Source of the DNA: Prochlorococcus sp. AG-402-A08
Lineage (GTDB): Bacteria > Cyanobacteriota > Cyanobacteriia > PCC-6307 > Cyanobiaceae
Assembly: GCA_003279585.1 (NCBI GenBank)
Contig: QCHH01000003.1
Span: 1 to 64,000 of the forward strand
DNA length: 64,000 bases
Direction: 5' to 3'
A program made the position numbers and the translations under genes. The stretch's first letter is position 1, and every line of letters begins with the position of its first letter. A model generated the notes under the pieces. It was not told where the DNA came from, did not search any database, and saw nothing but the letters and a program-made list of their open reading frames with translations. Positions 11,914 through 20,663 of the stretch are shown piece after piece.

Positions 11914-12588
11914 ATGATCAGAAAATCTCCTTCTAAAAATTCAACAGCAATAAAAATTTGTGGAATAACAAATACTTCGCAAGCAAATTCAATAGCTCAA
12001 CTCAATATAAATGCTATTGGAGTTATTGGCGTAAAAAAATCACCTCGTTTTGTCCCAGAAGAAGAATGTATAAAAATTTTTAATGAAGTTGAAAAGGTTT
12101 CATCAAGTATTGAGAAAGTATTTGTTATAGCAAATGAAAAATTAGAAGCGATAAGATTTATAAGCAATAGATCAAATCCACCATCAGTAATACAACTACA
12201 TGGAGATGAATCAGTTGATTATTGCCGTGAATTAAAGAATGAATTTCCTAGTATGAAGCTATGGAAAGCCTTCAGATTAAAATCTATTAATGATTTAAAA
12301 AGTATAAGTCAATACGAGAAGAATATAGATGCTATTCTATTAGATGCATGGGACAGTAGATCCCTTGGGGGAACTGGGAATAGAGTCCCAATAGAGTTAT
12401 TAATTAATAAATCTTTTACTGCCCCTTGGATCCTAGCTGGTGGAATATCGGCTGAAATCATTCCTGAGATATTTTCTAAACTTAGACCTGATGGGATTGA
12501 TGCCTCTAGTCGACTAGAGATATCTCCAGGTATTAAAGATATTAAAAAAGTTGAATCTCTTGTTCGCAAAATAAGAGATCAAAACTAA
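11914..12588 (+). CDS. trpF: Phosphoribosylanthranilate isomerase
   Basis: This 224-aa TIM-barrel enzyme catalyses the Amadori rearrangement of N-(5-phosphoribosyl)anthranilate in tryptophan synthesis. KICGIT near residue 14 carries the catalytic cysteine, LLDAW (about 145) the catalytic aspartate, and LAGGISAE (about 170) the phosphate-binding loop. It is a stand-alone enzyme, not fused to TrpC. It lies divergent from the site-2 protease gene by 39 bp and converges on an SDR gene. Confidence 0.95.
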   Translation: MIRKSPSKNSTAIKICGITNTSQANSIAQLNINAIGVIGVKKSPRFVPEEECIKIFNEVEKVSSSIEKVFVIANEKLEAIRFISNRSNPPSVIQLHGDESVDYCRELKNEFPSMKLWKAFRLKSINDLKSISQYEKNIDAILLDAWDSRSLGGTGNRVPIELLINKSFTAPWILAGGISAEIIPEIFSKLRPDGIDASSRLEISPGIKDIKKVESLVRKIRDQN

Positions 12589-12598
12589 TTCATAAGAT

Positions 12599-12621
12599 TG
12601 ATTTTAACTTAACTAAAATCA
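12599..12621. terminator. Shared AT-rich hairpin between trpF and SDR gene
   Basis: TGATTTTA (12599-12606) pairs with TAAAATCA (12614-12621) over 8 bp with a 7-nt loop, between two convergent genes and overlapping the SDR stop codon. The arms end in A/T runs on both strands, so it can serve as a weak bidirectional terminator. Confidence 0.4.
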
Positions 12622-13326
12622 GAACGCTCCTGCGGAAGGCATCAAGGTTATATCCTCGATAATTTGATTAATTGGCTGAGTAGCAAGATGTAAAAGCTCA
12701 AATGCAACCTGTTCAACTGAGAGCATCGACTCTCTATCAAATTGCATGCCTACAGTATCAGAATCCCAAAGGGATGAATTTACTGATCCAAGTGTAAGTG
12801 TGCATGCACGTATTAAATTTTTGCGTTCTTCTTCTGCTAAGCATTTAGTAAAACTTGCTAAAGCTGCTTTGGAAACACAATAGGCTCCCCATTGTGGAAA
12901 AACATTTCTAGAAGCATGACTGCTTACATTGATCACCAATCCTCCTTTTTTTCTCATTAAGGGAACCACCTCAGAGCAGATCTGAAAGATGCTTGTGAGA
13001 TTCATTTGCATGACCCATTCCCATTTCTCAAGTGTCATGGATAAAAGGTCTCCAGTCCAAGCAACTCCAGCATTGTTTATTAAAACTGAAGGAATCAAGC
13101 CATTGTTCATTAATTCATCTATTCCCTTGGATATATTGTTGGGATTACTCAGATCAATAGATTTGTAGAAGACCTTAACTTTGCTATTATCGATTTCCTC
13201 AAGAAGTCTTTCTAGATCATCTTCAGACCTCGCTAAAAGTAGTAAATCCCATCCTGAGTTAGCGAAAGCTTTAGCAGTTGCTCTCCCAATTCCTCTGGAA
13301 GCACCCGTAATTAATACTGTTGACAA
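12619..13326 (-). CDS. Short-chain dehydrogenase/reductase
   Basis: This classical SDR has a TGASRGIG cofactor motif at the N-terminus, NNAG at about residue 85, a catalytic serine in INVSSHAS and a Tyr-x-x-x-Lys in YCVSKAA (about 150). Its substrate cannot be told; the position beside accA and acyl-ACP reductase hints at a lipid or ketoacyl role, which is inference. I chose TTG at 13326, which gives MSTVLITGASRGIGRA and 235 aa; a TTG at 13341 would add five residues. No clear ribosome-binding site supports either. Confidence 0.88.
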   Translation of the reverse strand: MSTVLITGASRGIGRATAKAFANSGWDLLLLARSEDDLERLLEEIDNSKVKVFYKSIDLSNPNNISKGIDELMNNGLIPSVLINNAGVAWTGDLLSMTLEKWEWVMQMNLTSIFQICSEVVPLMRKKGGLVINVSSHASRNVFPQWGAYCVSKAALASFTKCLAEEERKNLIRACTLTLGSVNSSLWDSDTVGMQFDRESMLSVEQVAFELLHLATQPINQIIEDITLMPSAGAF

Positions 13327-13352
13327 GAAAGTTAGAAGCAAACATTAAAACT

Positions 13353-14342
13353 TTAAACTGAAATCTCATTTTCGATAGACTGAGATTCCAAATATTTTCC
13401 CATTTTTCTAAATTTGGAATACCTATTATCTCTCAATTCATTAGGAGACAAAGCCAATAATTCGGATAAATGCTTCTCAAGGGCGTTTTTCAAAGTATCT
13501 CCGGCCTGAAGCGGGGCCCAATTATTTCCCCCAGCAGGTTCTTTTAGTACCTCGTCAACAATTCCTAACCTCATTAGATCAGGTCCAGTGATTTTTAATG
13601 ATGATGCTGCTTCAGGAGCCTTGCCAGCGTCCCTCCATAAAATTGAAGCACAAGCTTCAGGGCTTGCAACTGTGTAAACACTATGTTCAAACATAAGCAA
13701 CCTGTCTGCGACACCTATCCCAAGAGCTCCACCAGAACCACCTTCGCCAATTACAGTTGCAATTGTCGGAACTTTAAGCCTAAACATTTCACGTAAATTC
13801 ACCGCGATTGCCTCTCCCTGGCCTTGTTCTTCTGCTATGAGGCCGGCATAAGCTCCAGGAGTATCTATAAAAGAGATTATTGGCAACCCGAATCGATCAG
13901 CATGATCCATAAGTCTCAAAGCCTTTCTGTAGCCTCCTGGCTTTGCCATGCCAAAGTTTCTTGCAACATTCTCTTTTGTATCTCTACCTTTTTGTTGTCC
14001 AATTAGGAGGACAGATTTTTCACCTATTCGAGCCAACCCTCCTATTAGAGCTTGATCATCAGTCCCGTTCCTATCTCCGTGCAATTCGACCCAATCCTCA
14101 CAAAACATCTGGATGAAATCAAGTGTGCTTGGCCTTTGAGGGTGTCTAGCTACTTGAATCTTTTGAGCTGGTGTGAGTGAACTAAATATTTCTTCTCGCC
14201 TTCTTGCTGCAAGTGTTTCTAATTGTAGAAGTTGCTGACTTACATCAACCTCTGAATCTCTTGCTAGTTCTCTGATTTGATCAATCTGATTCTCTAATTC
14301 AACAAGAGGTTTTTCAAATTCGAGTAGAAAACGTCTAGCCAT
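13353..14342 (-). CDS. accA: Acetyl-CoA carboxylase carboxyltransferase subunit alpha
   Basis: This 329-aa alpha subunit of carboxyltransferase joins AccD to move the carboxyl group from biotin to acetyl-CoA, making malonyl-CoA for fatty-acid synthesis. The N-terminal helical segment (about 1-60), the crotonase-like core with FIDTPGAY (about 170) and [11 protein letters not shown] (about 205) are typical. It is 20 nt downstream of the acyl-ACP reductase gene on the same strand, placing the entry step and a drain of the acyl-ACP pool side by side. An 8-T run directly precedes the ATG. Confidence 0.97.
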   Translation of the reverse strand: MARRFLLEFEKPLVELENQIDQIRELARDSEVDVSQQLLQLETLAARRREEIFSSLTPAQKIQVARHPQRPSTLDFIQMFCEDWVELHGDRNGTDDQALIGGLARIGEKSVLLIGQQKGRDTKENVARNFGMAKPGGYRKALRLMDHADRFGLPIISFIDTPGAYAGLIAEEQGQGEAIAVNLREMFRLKVPTIATVIGEGGSGGALGIGVADRLLMFEHSVYTVASPEACASILWRDAGKAPEAASSLKITGPDLMRLGIVDEVLKEPAGGNNWAPLQAGDTLKNALEKHLSELLALSPNELRDNRYSKFRKMGKYLESQSIENEISV

Positions 14343-14361
14343 AAAAAAAAGTAACCAAATG

Positions 14362-14382
14362 TTCAGACGGTTAATGTCTGAA
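14362..14382 (-). other. Hairpin between acyl-ACP reductase and accA
   Basis: TTCAGAC and GTCTGAA (14362-14368 and 14376-14382 on the plus strand) form a 7-bp stem around a 7-nt loop that contains the end of the reductase gene. About 11 nt later comes a run of eight T just before the accA ATG. The arrangement resembles a poor terminator or an expression-tuning element in a polycistronic message. Confidence 0.35.
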
Positions 14383-15403
14383 TATTTGATTTCAAACCAA
14401 CAGCAGAAAAACCATGCCTTTCAGAGGCTTTCCCAATGAAATCCATCTTTTCCAATGTAATGTTATTCCTCCCCCAACTGAAATTGGTATGACAATTCTC
14501 AAATTCAAGAAGCATTGCCTCAGCAAAACAGGCAAACATTTCTCTTTTAGGATTTTCCATCTCAGCCAATTCCATCATGCTCCAACCAATATCTTTGAAA
14601 AACTGAACTATTCCGCCTTTTAAGACATGTATACCAGGTCCTGAAAACTTCTCTCCTAGATTCTTGGGGTATCCACCATCAATCATTAAGCAGGGTCTTT
14701 TAATTTTAGATGGATCAATCTCTAAGGTTTTAGGCATGCTTGCAACCCAAATCACAATATCCGCTTCAGGTAAAGCCTCATCAAGACAAAGAATTCTTCC
14801 CCCTCCAAGTTGAGCCTGAAGTTCAAGTAAAGGTTTTTGCTGTCTAGCTACTAATAGAAGTTCAGAAACACGCGTTCGATTAGTAAGCCACCTACAAACA
14901 GCACTGCCAATATCACCAGTAGCTCCAACAACAGCTACTTTTGATTTGCTCAAATCAATTCCTATGCGAGGTGCATTTTGCTCTAACTGTCTACAAATCA
15001 CCCAAGCTGTATGAGTATTACCAGTAGTAAATCTTTGCCAATCGAGAGTCGTATTTCTAACTTGTTGATTTTGAAGCAAATTAAAATTCTCAAAAATTAT
15101 TGATGTAAATCCACCTAGAGCGGTGATGCTGATCCCTTTTTTTTGAGCCAACTCCATTGCATTAAGAACTTTTCTTCTTGCTGTTTTGAAGCGACTTAGC
15201 ATTTCAGGGACAAAGCATGAGTCTATATAAGCTCCCTCAATAGTCTTTCCGATCGCACTTACAACCTTTACATGCTCTACCAACTGAGGAGGAGCAGTGC
15301 ACCAAACGTCCAAATCGCCTTCAGCAATATGGTCATACCCCAAGCCCAATGCCTTTCGCTTGGCATCTTCAAAACTTGTTGAATGTCCAATTAGCCCAAA
15401 CAT
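14363..15403 (-). CDS. aar: Acyl-[acyl-carrier-protein] reductase (long-chain, aldehyde-forming)
   Basis: This 346-aa enzyme reduces fatty acyl-ACP to fatty aldehyde with NADPH, the first step of cyanobacterial alkane synthesis. A Rossmann motif [11 protein letters not shown] is at residues 160-170, and Cys292 in [10 protein letters not shown] corresponds to the catalytic cysteine (Cys294 in Synechococcus elongatus). Length and the N-terminal [10 protein letters not shown] are family-typical. It follows the aldehyde oxygenase gene on the same strand, but 146 bp and a strong hairpin lie between them, so it may have its own promoter. Confidence 0.97.
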   Translation of the reverse strand: MFGLIGHSTSFEDAKRKALGLGYDHIAEGDLDVWCTAPPQLVEHVKVVSAIGKTIEGAYIDSCFVPEMLSRFKTARRKVLNAMELAQKKGISITALGGFTSIIFENFNLLQNQQVRNTTLDWQRFTTGNTHTAWVICRQLEQNAPRIGIDLSKSKVAVVGATGDIGSAVCRWLTNRTRVSELLLVARQQKPLLELQAQLGGGRILCLDEALPEADIVIWVASMPKTLEIDPSKIKRPCLMIDGGYPKNLGEKFSGPGIHVLKGGIVQFFKDIGWSMMELAEMENPKREMFACFAEAMLLEFENCHTNFSWGRNNITLEKMDFIGKASERHGFSAVGLKSNIQTLTV

Positions 15404-15485
15404 TTGGTACCAAGCAAGATCAAAATTGAAACTAAATATTTATCCAAGTTTGAAGGTTAGACCACCAAGGTCAAAAATAAAAGAA

Positions 15486-15516
15486 TTCCTCAAGAACTTA
15501 AAGTTCTTGAGGAATA
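15486..15516 (-). terminator. 15-bp hairpin between ADO and AAR genes
   Basis: ATTCCTCAAGAACTT (15486-15500) and AAGTTCTTGAGGAAT (15502-15516) are perfect inverse complements around one central base. On the minus strand the hairpin is followed by TCTTTTATTTTT, a T-rich tract, so it fits an intrinsic terminator for the oxygenase transcript, 34 nt after its stop. This is the strongest inverted repeat I found in the window. Confidence 0.75.
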
Positions 15517-15549
15517 GTTGAAAATAAAAAAGATGTAAATTAAAATTCT

Positions 15550-16275
15550 TTAGATCACTGCGGCAAGGGCCATTCTAGCAATTTCCCTATTGTCTAGACC
15601 TATTTCCATAAGCGAATCTTGGTAAGCAATCATAAATTCCTCCATTAACTCTTCTTTATCCATATGAAGAACCTCAGCGTCGTTTGATACTTCATCAAGC
15701 ATAGATTTTATAAGAGGTAAATTTTCTTTATTTGCTTTCATAAGATCCTTCTTAACTGTATCAAGATTCGCCTTAAGCCATTCTTGGCCATAATTCAAGT
15801 GCAAATATTCATCTTGAACAACACCTTCTGTAATTCTTTTAGCAAAGGGATCAGCAACACGTATGTAAACGTGATAGGCAGATATTGCAAAAGATTCAAT
15901 CAAAATACATTGAATTAGAAGACAAGTAGTTGTATCTCCAGCCTTAAAAGCGTCTAAAAAATTATTATGGAGTTTTGAGAAAAAGGTCTTCGCAAAAGGC
16001 ATATCTGGCTTTACAGCAAGGTTTCTTCCGCAAGCACAAAAACCATTCATGTGCTTTTTCTCCATCTTCCCTAGCCTCACAAGTTCATCAGCATGCTCTG
16101 GGATCAACTTAGCGAGATCAAGAAAATTGGAATACGCCTCTTGCTCGCCTTCAATTACAACTGCGTTGATTCTGCTATAAGCATCTTTGTAGGATTCCGA
16201 GGTGAAATCAGGAAGAGAGTCAGAAATTACCTCCTCTTTTTCTACTGTTAAATTTTTGGATGCAAAAGCTTGCAT
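15550..16275 (-). CDS. ado: Aldehyde-deformylating oxygenase (alkane synthase)
   Basis: This 241-aa ferritin-like di-iron enzyme converts fatty aldehydes to alkanes (C15/C17) plus formate, using O2 and reductant. The di-iron ligand segments are visible: EGEQEAY (about 42-48), MEKKHMNGF (about 71-79), ILIESFAISAYH (about 125-136) and QDEYLHLNYG (about 152-161). It is the partner of the reductase encoded downstream. The ATG at 16275 gives the usual N-terminus. A T-rich tract and large hairpin after the stop suggest separate termination. Confidence 0.97.
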   Translation of the reverse strand: MQAFASKNLTVEKEEVISDSLPDFTSESYKDAYSRINAVVIEGEQEAYSNFLDLAKLIPEHADELVRLGKMEKKHMNGFCACGRNLAVKPDMPFAKTFFSKLHNNFLDAFKAGDTTTCLLIQCILIESFAISAYHVYIRVADPFAKRITEGVVQDEYLHLNYGQEWLKANLDTVKKDLMKANKENLPLIKSMLDEVSNDAEVLHMDKEELMEEFMIAYQDSLMEIGLDNREIARMALAAVI

Positions 16276-16348
16276 GATCTATTAGAAATTTATCAATCTG
16301 AGTGATCTTACAGAATTAAATCCAAAATGGTAGTTCAGTTACCACATC

Positions 16349-17173
16349 TTAACTGCTAGAAACAGGCCTTTCTGACATAATTGGAGGCCAATCACTCTCC
16401 AAAAGGCTTGTAAATAGGGCTTTCCAATGATCTACTAGTGCATTTTCTAAAGCGGCACCTAATCCAGAGTTTGAAGAACTTGCATCTCCAATAACACCAG
16501 ATGAGCTCAAATCTTCTGTCAGCCATGCGCACGGTGATGCGCCTTCAAGGCTCCACCCTTTTGGAGTAGTAACTATTTCTTGATCTAAATCTTTTTTTTC
16601 TAAGTAAGAATCGTTTCTTACCAAATCTCCAGCCATGTGCAACATAAGACTTGTTTCCGCCAAGGCCGCATGAAGTCCTTCCTCAACTTCTTTCTCAGGT
16701 AAAAGTTGATCTAATCCTGGAACACCACTCCAAAGGAAACAAGGCAATACAGCTAGGGAGGGGCACTGAATTCTCAGTTGCCTTGAAACAGCTTGGAGCA
16801 GACCAATTTGCCCACCATGAGCGTTAAAAAAAACTAATCTATTGAATCCCATAGAGGCTATTTGCTGACCAACATCAGTAATCATTGAAAGCAAAACATC
16901 AGCTGATAAAGACAAAGTTCCTGGGAAAGCCTGATGTTCGGGAGAAAAACCAATTGATTGAGATGGCATCATCCATATCGGCATATTTTCTGGCAAGCTT
17001 TCAAGAGTCTTAATTAAAATATTTTCAGCAAAAAAAGTATCAGTAATCAAAGGTAAATGTGGTCCATGTTGTTCACATGCACCAAAGGGCCAAACCAATG
17101 TAGATCCTTTCTCTGAAGCGGCTTTAGAGGCCTCAGGCCAAGTAAAATGCTCAAATCGACGAGTTTGAAAAAT
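16349..17173 (-). CDS. Creatininase-family amidohydrolase with an apparently non-canonical start
   Basis: The protein has the creatininase metal-site signature ACEQHGPHLPL followed by TDT (Glu, His, Asp ligands), and FNAHGGQ further on. The family includes creatinine amidohydrolase and cofactor-related enzymes; substrate is unknown. The first ordinary start (TTG, 17098) would leave only eight residues before EQHG. In-frame upstream codons encode FEHFTWPEASKAA, which matches the conserved N-terminal strand and helix of creatininase (LTW-x-E-x-x-A). That stretch has no ATG, GTG or TTG in frame before a TAG at 17186-17188. AGGAG at 17183-17187 sits 9 nt before ATT (17173) or 6 nt before ATC (17176), so I place the start there (274 aa). 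Confidence 0.8.
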   Translation of the reverse strand: MFQTRRFEHFTWPEASKAASEKGSTLVWPFGACEQHGPHLPLITDTFFAENILIKTLESLPENMPIWMMPSQSIGFSPEHQAFPGTLSLSADVLLSMITDVGQQIASMGFNRLVFFNAHGGQIGLLQAVSRQLRIQCPSLAVLPCFLWSGVPGLDQLLPEKEVEEGLHAALAETSLMLHMAGDLVRNDSYLEKKDLDQEIVTTPKGWSLEGASPCAWLTEDLSSSGVIGDASSSNSGLGAALENALVDHWKALFTSLLESDWPPIMSERPVSSS

Positions 17174-17248
17174 GATAGAAATCTCCTAATAATTAAAAAA
17201 CAACTTACCCTTGACTGTAAGAATGTTTCACTTATTACCAAGGGTATT

Positions 17249-18544
17249 ATGGCCGGGTCAGATCCTCAGCCTAAAAAAGCAACTCCCCCAAGGCCGGCAA
17301 TAAATGCACCGCGCAAGCCATTGCAGGTTATGCATATCAGTCGAAAGACTGAGGAAGAAACAATCGATAAAGGGGCATCTGAAAAAGAATCCTCTGAACA
17401 AACTAAAGATAAAAGATTTGATGAAAAAGTTCTAGCTGAAAAAGAAATTTCTAAATTAAAGAAAGCGCCTGAACAGAAAGAATTAATCCAAGAAGATATT
17501 AGTAATAGTTTCCATGCAACGACTATGGAAGATCTTCTGAGATCTGAAAATAATTTTGATCATCAAAAAAATATTGAGGTTTTTGATGATCAAAATGTTT
17601 TTGAACAAAAAAGTAGAACAGTTGATGATTTTGATTTTGATGAAGACGAATTCTTAGCAGCCTTAGAAGAGAATCAACCAATCGGCACAACTGGAGAAAT
17701 TGCAAAAGGATCAGTTATTGCAGTTGAAAGTGATGGTATTTACGTAGATATAGGTGGAAAAGCTCCTGGATTTATGCCGAAAAATGAATGTGGTCTAGGT
17801 GTCATTACAAATTTAAAAGAGCGATTCCCAAAAGGATTACAAGTCGAAGTTCTTGTTACTAGAGAACAAAATGCAGATGGGATGGTAACAATCAGTTCTA
17901 GAGCTCTAGAACTAAGAAAAAGCTGGGACAAAGTTCAAAATCTTGCAAAAGAAGGAAAAGTTATTCGAGTCAAAATTAATGGTTTTAACCGTGGAGGTGT
18001 TACTTGCGACTTCGAAGGGTTAAGAGGTTTTATTCCTAGATCTCAACTTGAAGATGGAGAGAATCATCAGTCTCTTGTCTCAAAGTCAATTAATACCGCT
18101 TTTTTAGAGGTAAATCCAGAGAGACGAAAATTAGTTCTCTCCGAAAAGAAAGCTGCAATTGCTTCAAGATTTTCAGAATTAGAAATAGGACAATTAATCG
18201 AAGGTCAAATCTTAACCATAAAACCTTACGGTTTTTTTGTTGATTTGAATGGCGTCAGTGGATTGTTGCATCATTCAATGGTAACCAACGGAAGCATGAG
18301 AAGCCTTAGAGAAGTTTTTCAAACAGGCGAATCCATCAAAGCTTTGATAACTGATTTAGAGCCTTCCCGGGGACGGATTGGATTAAATACAGCTCTTTTA
18401 GAAGGCCCTCCAGGAGAACTCATTACTGATAAAGCAAAAGTGATGGAAGAGGCAGAAGAGCGAGCAATTAAAGCGCGAAATAGCTTGAATAAAGAAAAAG
18501 TTGACCCTCAAAAGGAAGAGGAAAAAATCAACTTATCCTCATAA
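17249..18544 (+). CDS. S1-domain RNA-binding protein, ribosomal protein S1 homologue
   Basis: From the chosen ATG this is 431 aa. An acidic, lysine-rich, probably disordered N-terminal third (about 1-150, including a DDFDFDEDEFLAALEE patch) precedes three S1-like OB folds at about 155-230, 235-305 and 313-385; the third (KPYGFFVDL, GLLHHS) is the most canonical. Picocyanobacteria carry two S1-type proteins, and this looks like the non-ribosomal-type paralogue that binds RNA. An upstream in-frame ATG at 17147 would add 34 residues overlapping the divergent gene; the 17249 start has AGGG just upstream and a family-like N-terminus. Confidence 0.9.
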   Translation: MAGSDPQPKKATPPRPAINAPRKPLQVMHISRKTEEETIDKGASEKESSEQTKDKRFDEKVLAEKEISKLKKAPEQKELIQEDISNSFHATTMEDLLRSENNFDHQKNIEVFDDQNVFEQKSRTVDDFDFDEDEFLAALEENQPIGTTGEIAKGSVIAVESDGIYVDIGGKAPGFMPKNECGLGVITNLKERFPKGLQVEVLVTREQNADGMVTISSRALELRKSWDKVQNLAKEGKVIRVKINGFNRGGVTCDFEGLRGFIPRSQLEDGENHQSLVSKSINTAFLEVNPERRKLVLSEKKAAIASRFSELEIGQLIEGQILTIKPYGFFVDLNGVSGLLHHSMVTNGSMRSLREVFQTGESIKALITDLEPSRGRIGLNTALLEGPPGELITDKAKVMEEAEERAIKARNSLNKEKVDPQKEEEKINLSS

Positions 18545-18567
18545 CTTTATATTGAAGAAAAAAAATT

Positions 18568-19455
18568 GTGATTGCTTCAAAAAAATCTGATTTAAAAAAG
18601 ACAGACTGGGAAATAGACTTTTATTCCCGCCCCATAATTGATGAAAATGGAAAAAAAAGATGGGAATTATTAATTACATCCACAAATAATTTTAAAGATA
18701 CGAAAACATTTAAATGGGAAAAGATATGTCCAGCATCAAATGTGAATTCTATTTGGTTAAAAGATGCATTAGACGAAGCAATTAATGAGGCTTATTCACA
18801 AGGTTGGGATAAACCTTCTGTTATTCGTTGTTGGCGATCCTCTATGAAAACAATGATAAAACGTGCAGCAGATCAAATAGGAATTGAACTTGTTTCTAGT
18901 AGAAGAACATATTCATTATTGGAGTGGCTTATTGAGAGAGAAAGGAGTTTTTATCCTCAGCAAAAAGGATATACTGGCGTCAATCTTGCTCCCCCTTCAA
19001 ACCCAATTACAAACCAAGCCATCCCGTTGCCAGAGGAAGTAAGAGGTGACTCCTGGAGCCTTGCTTCCCTATCTCTAAATACACTTAAAGAGGCTGATGA
19101 ATGGGAAATAGAGTTTTCCAATTTAATCCCCATAAAAGATTCAATTAATCAAAATATTTCTATTCCAGGTATTAGGCTTTTTAGTCAAAAAAGATCCTTA
19201 GCACTTGCAGCTTGGCTAGGTGGACTTGAACCAGCAAAGCTTCTAATAGAGGGAACCCAAATAATTTTAGAAGCAGGTCAAGCTGATAGATGGTTGGTCA
19301 CTGATGTCGAAGAAGAAGCAAAAAAAGCTATTGAAAATAATTTTCTAAATGCGAAACTAAATGCAGATGGACTTCAATTTATTTCAGTTCAAAAAAGCCC
19401 TGAAGAATATTCTCTAGATGGTTTTTGGATGTTAAAGGATATTGGAGAGATTTAA
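18568..19455 (+). CDS. Tab2/Atab2-like RNA-binding protein
   Basis: This 295-aa protein matches the Tab2 family: WEIDFYSRPIIDENGKKRWELLI at the N-terminus (positions about 13-35, key residues W13, DFYSRP 16-21, KKRWELL), an AYSQGWDKPSVIRCWRSS central block and a C-terminal WLVTDVEEE / KSPEEYSLDGFW block. In Chlamydomonas and Arabidopsis these proteins promote translation of photosystem mRNAs in the chloroplast; the cyanobacterial role is presumed similar. It starts at GTG 18568, 23 nt after the S1-domain protein gene, likely one operon of RNA-binding factors. Confidence 0.9.
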   Translation: MIASKKSDLKKTDWEIDFYSRPIIDENGKKRWELLITSTNNFKDTKTFKWEKICPASNVNSIWLKDALDEAINEAYSQGWDKPSVIRCWRSSMKTMIKRAADQIGIELVSSRRTYSLLEWLIERERSFYPQQKGYTGVNLAPPSNPITNQAIPLPEEVRGDSWSLASLSLNTLKEADEWEIEFSNLIPIKDSINQNISIPGIRLFSQKRSLALAAWLGGLEPAKLLIEGTQIILEAGQADRWLVTDVEEEAKKAIENNFLNAKLNADGLQFISVQKSPEEYSLDGFWMLKDIGEI

Positions 19456-19516
19456 AAATTTTCTCTAAGAACACACTTCAAATAAATTTCTCAGCTGAAA
19501 GAGAATCATCAAAGAA

Positions 19517-20275
19517 ATGAGGTTATTAACTCATAAGGATATTAAATTTTTTCAATCTGATCTATTAAGAGAAAATGATTTCATACATGCATTTTTCACG
19601 AAAAGATCTAATCATAATGAGCCTGCAGAATTACAAAAACAACTTAATCTATTTTCTAATATTCATTATGCAAAGCAAGTACATAGCGATAAAGTAATTG
19701 AAATAAATAATACATTAAATTTAAACCCTAAAATCGCTGATTCTTTAATAACAAAAGAGCAATATCAAAGCTTATGGATATACACAGCAGATTGTATTCC
19801 TATACTAATTGCTGATGTAAGCACAAGAAACATCGCAGCATGTCATTGTGGATTAACAGGTATTAAAAAGCAAATTATATCAAAGACATTAAAAAGATTA
19901 GAAGACATCGGTTCTAAGAAAGATAATTTAATTATTGCAATAGGACCTTGTATCAAAGGAGATAAATATCAAGTTGAGAAAAAAGACGTTGAAGATTTAA
20001 GCTTTCAACTCACGGGAAAAAGCTTTATGGGAAAAAGTTTATCCATAAATAAAATCGAAAAAGGAATAATTATTCCCTTATTCAAAAATGATTCCAAACC
20101 TAATAAAATATTTATTGATATTCAAGCTGCTGCTATCTTACAATTATTTAAAGAGGGTATCAAACAGCATCAAATCAATCTAAATAAAATTTGCACATAC
20201 TCAAATCCAAAGTTATTTAATTCTTACAGAAGAGATAGAACTAATTCCAGGCAATGGAGTTGCATATATTCATAA
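19517..20275 (+). CDS. pgeF: Laccase-domain protein (YfiH/PgeF, purine nucleoside phosphorylase LACC1 type)
   Basis: This 252-aa protein belongs to the DUF152/YfiH family, whose members act on purine nucleosides (LACC1) or edit peptidoglycan precursors (E. coli YfiH). The zinc-site residues can be seen: AKQVHSDKV (about 54-62), TADCIPILI (about 89-97) and AACHCGLTGI (about 111-120), where most relatives have AxHAGWRG. The C-terminal SYRRDRTNSRQWS segment is also typical. It follows the Tab2-like gene by 61 nt. The exact substrate is not determinable. Confidence 0.88.
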   Translation: MRLLTHKDIKFFQSDLLRENDFIHAFFTKRSNHNEPAELQKQLNLFSNIHYAKQVHSDKVIEINNTLNLNPKIADSLITKEQYQSLWIYTADCIPILIADVSTRNIAACHCGLTGIKKQIISKTLKRLEDIGSKKDNLIIAIGPCIKGDKYQVEKKDVEDLSFQLTGKSFMGKSLSINKIEKGIIIPLFKNDSKPNKIFIDIQAAAILQLFKEGIKQHQINLNKICTYSNPKLFNSYRRDRTNSRQWSCIYS

Positions 20276-20304
20276 TCATAAAGAACTAGAATTTTATCAT
20301 TAAT

Positions 20305-20652
20305 TTAGCATTCATTTGTTGCTAATCCTTCATTTATATATTTCTCAGTTATATCAATATTAGTATCAATAGGAATAACTTTGGCTACAAGAATACCATC
20401 GACTGATCCTTTGGGTTTCAAATTTACTTTTGTATGTCTTGGTAGTTGTTTTTTGAGCCAATTAACAGATTTTTCCTCTAAATCAGGTCTGATTTCTGTA
20501 CATGCTAATTTCACAGTATAAGTACGGTTATGATCACCGATCAGCAAAACAGACGAACTAGTCACTTGCAAAATTTCAGCTGCATCAACTTCCAAATATA
20601 AGAAAAAAAAAGAAATTAATAATATGAAAATCTTTGTAAGAAATTTGTTCAT
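20305..20652 (-). CDS. Secreted SNase-like (thermonuclease-fold) protein, probably non-catalytic
   Basis: This 115-aa protein has a signal peptide (basic MNKFLTK, hydrophobic 8-21, cleavage near VDAA-E). The rest follows the staphylococcal-nuclease OB fold: VLLIGDHNRTYTVKLACTEI resembles the D-G-D-T ... VRL-x-G-I region, and the GILVAKV segment resembles the GR-x-L-A region, ending INEGLA. Key catalytic arginines look replaced (Lys in VKLAC, Ile in DGILVA), so nuclease activity is doubtful. It is 11 nt downstream of ilvB on the same strand. Family assignment is from pattern only. Confidence 0.7.
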   Translation of the reverse strand: MNKFLTKIFILLISFFFLYLEVDAAEILQVTSSSVLLIGDHNRTYTVKLACTEIRPDLEEKSVNWLKKQLPRHTKVNLKPKGSVDGILVAKVIPIDTNIDITEKYINEGLATNEC

Positions 20653-20663
20653 AAAAAGTTTTT

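Noticed and set aside
17147-17248. Upstream ATG (17147) for the S1-domain protein
   Set aside because: The added 34 residues overlap the divergent gene, have no S1-like or conserved pattern, and a better start (17249 with AGGG) exists.
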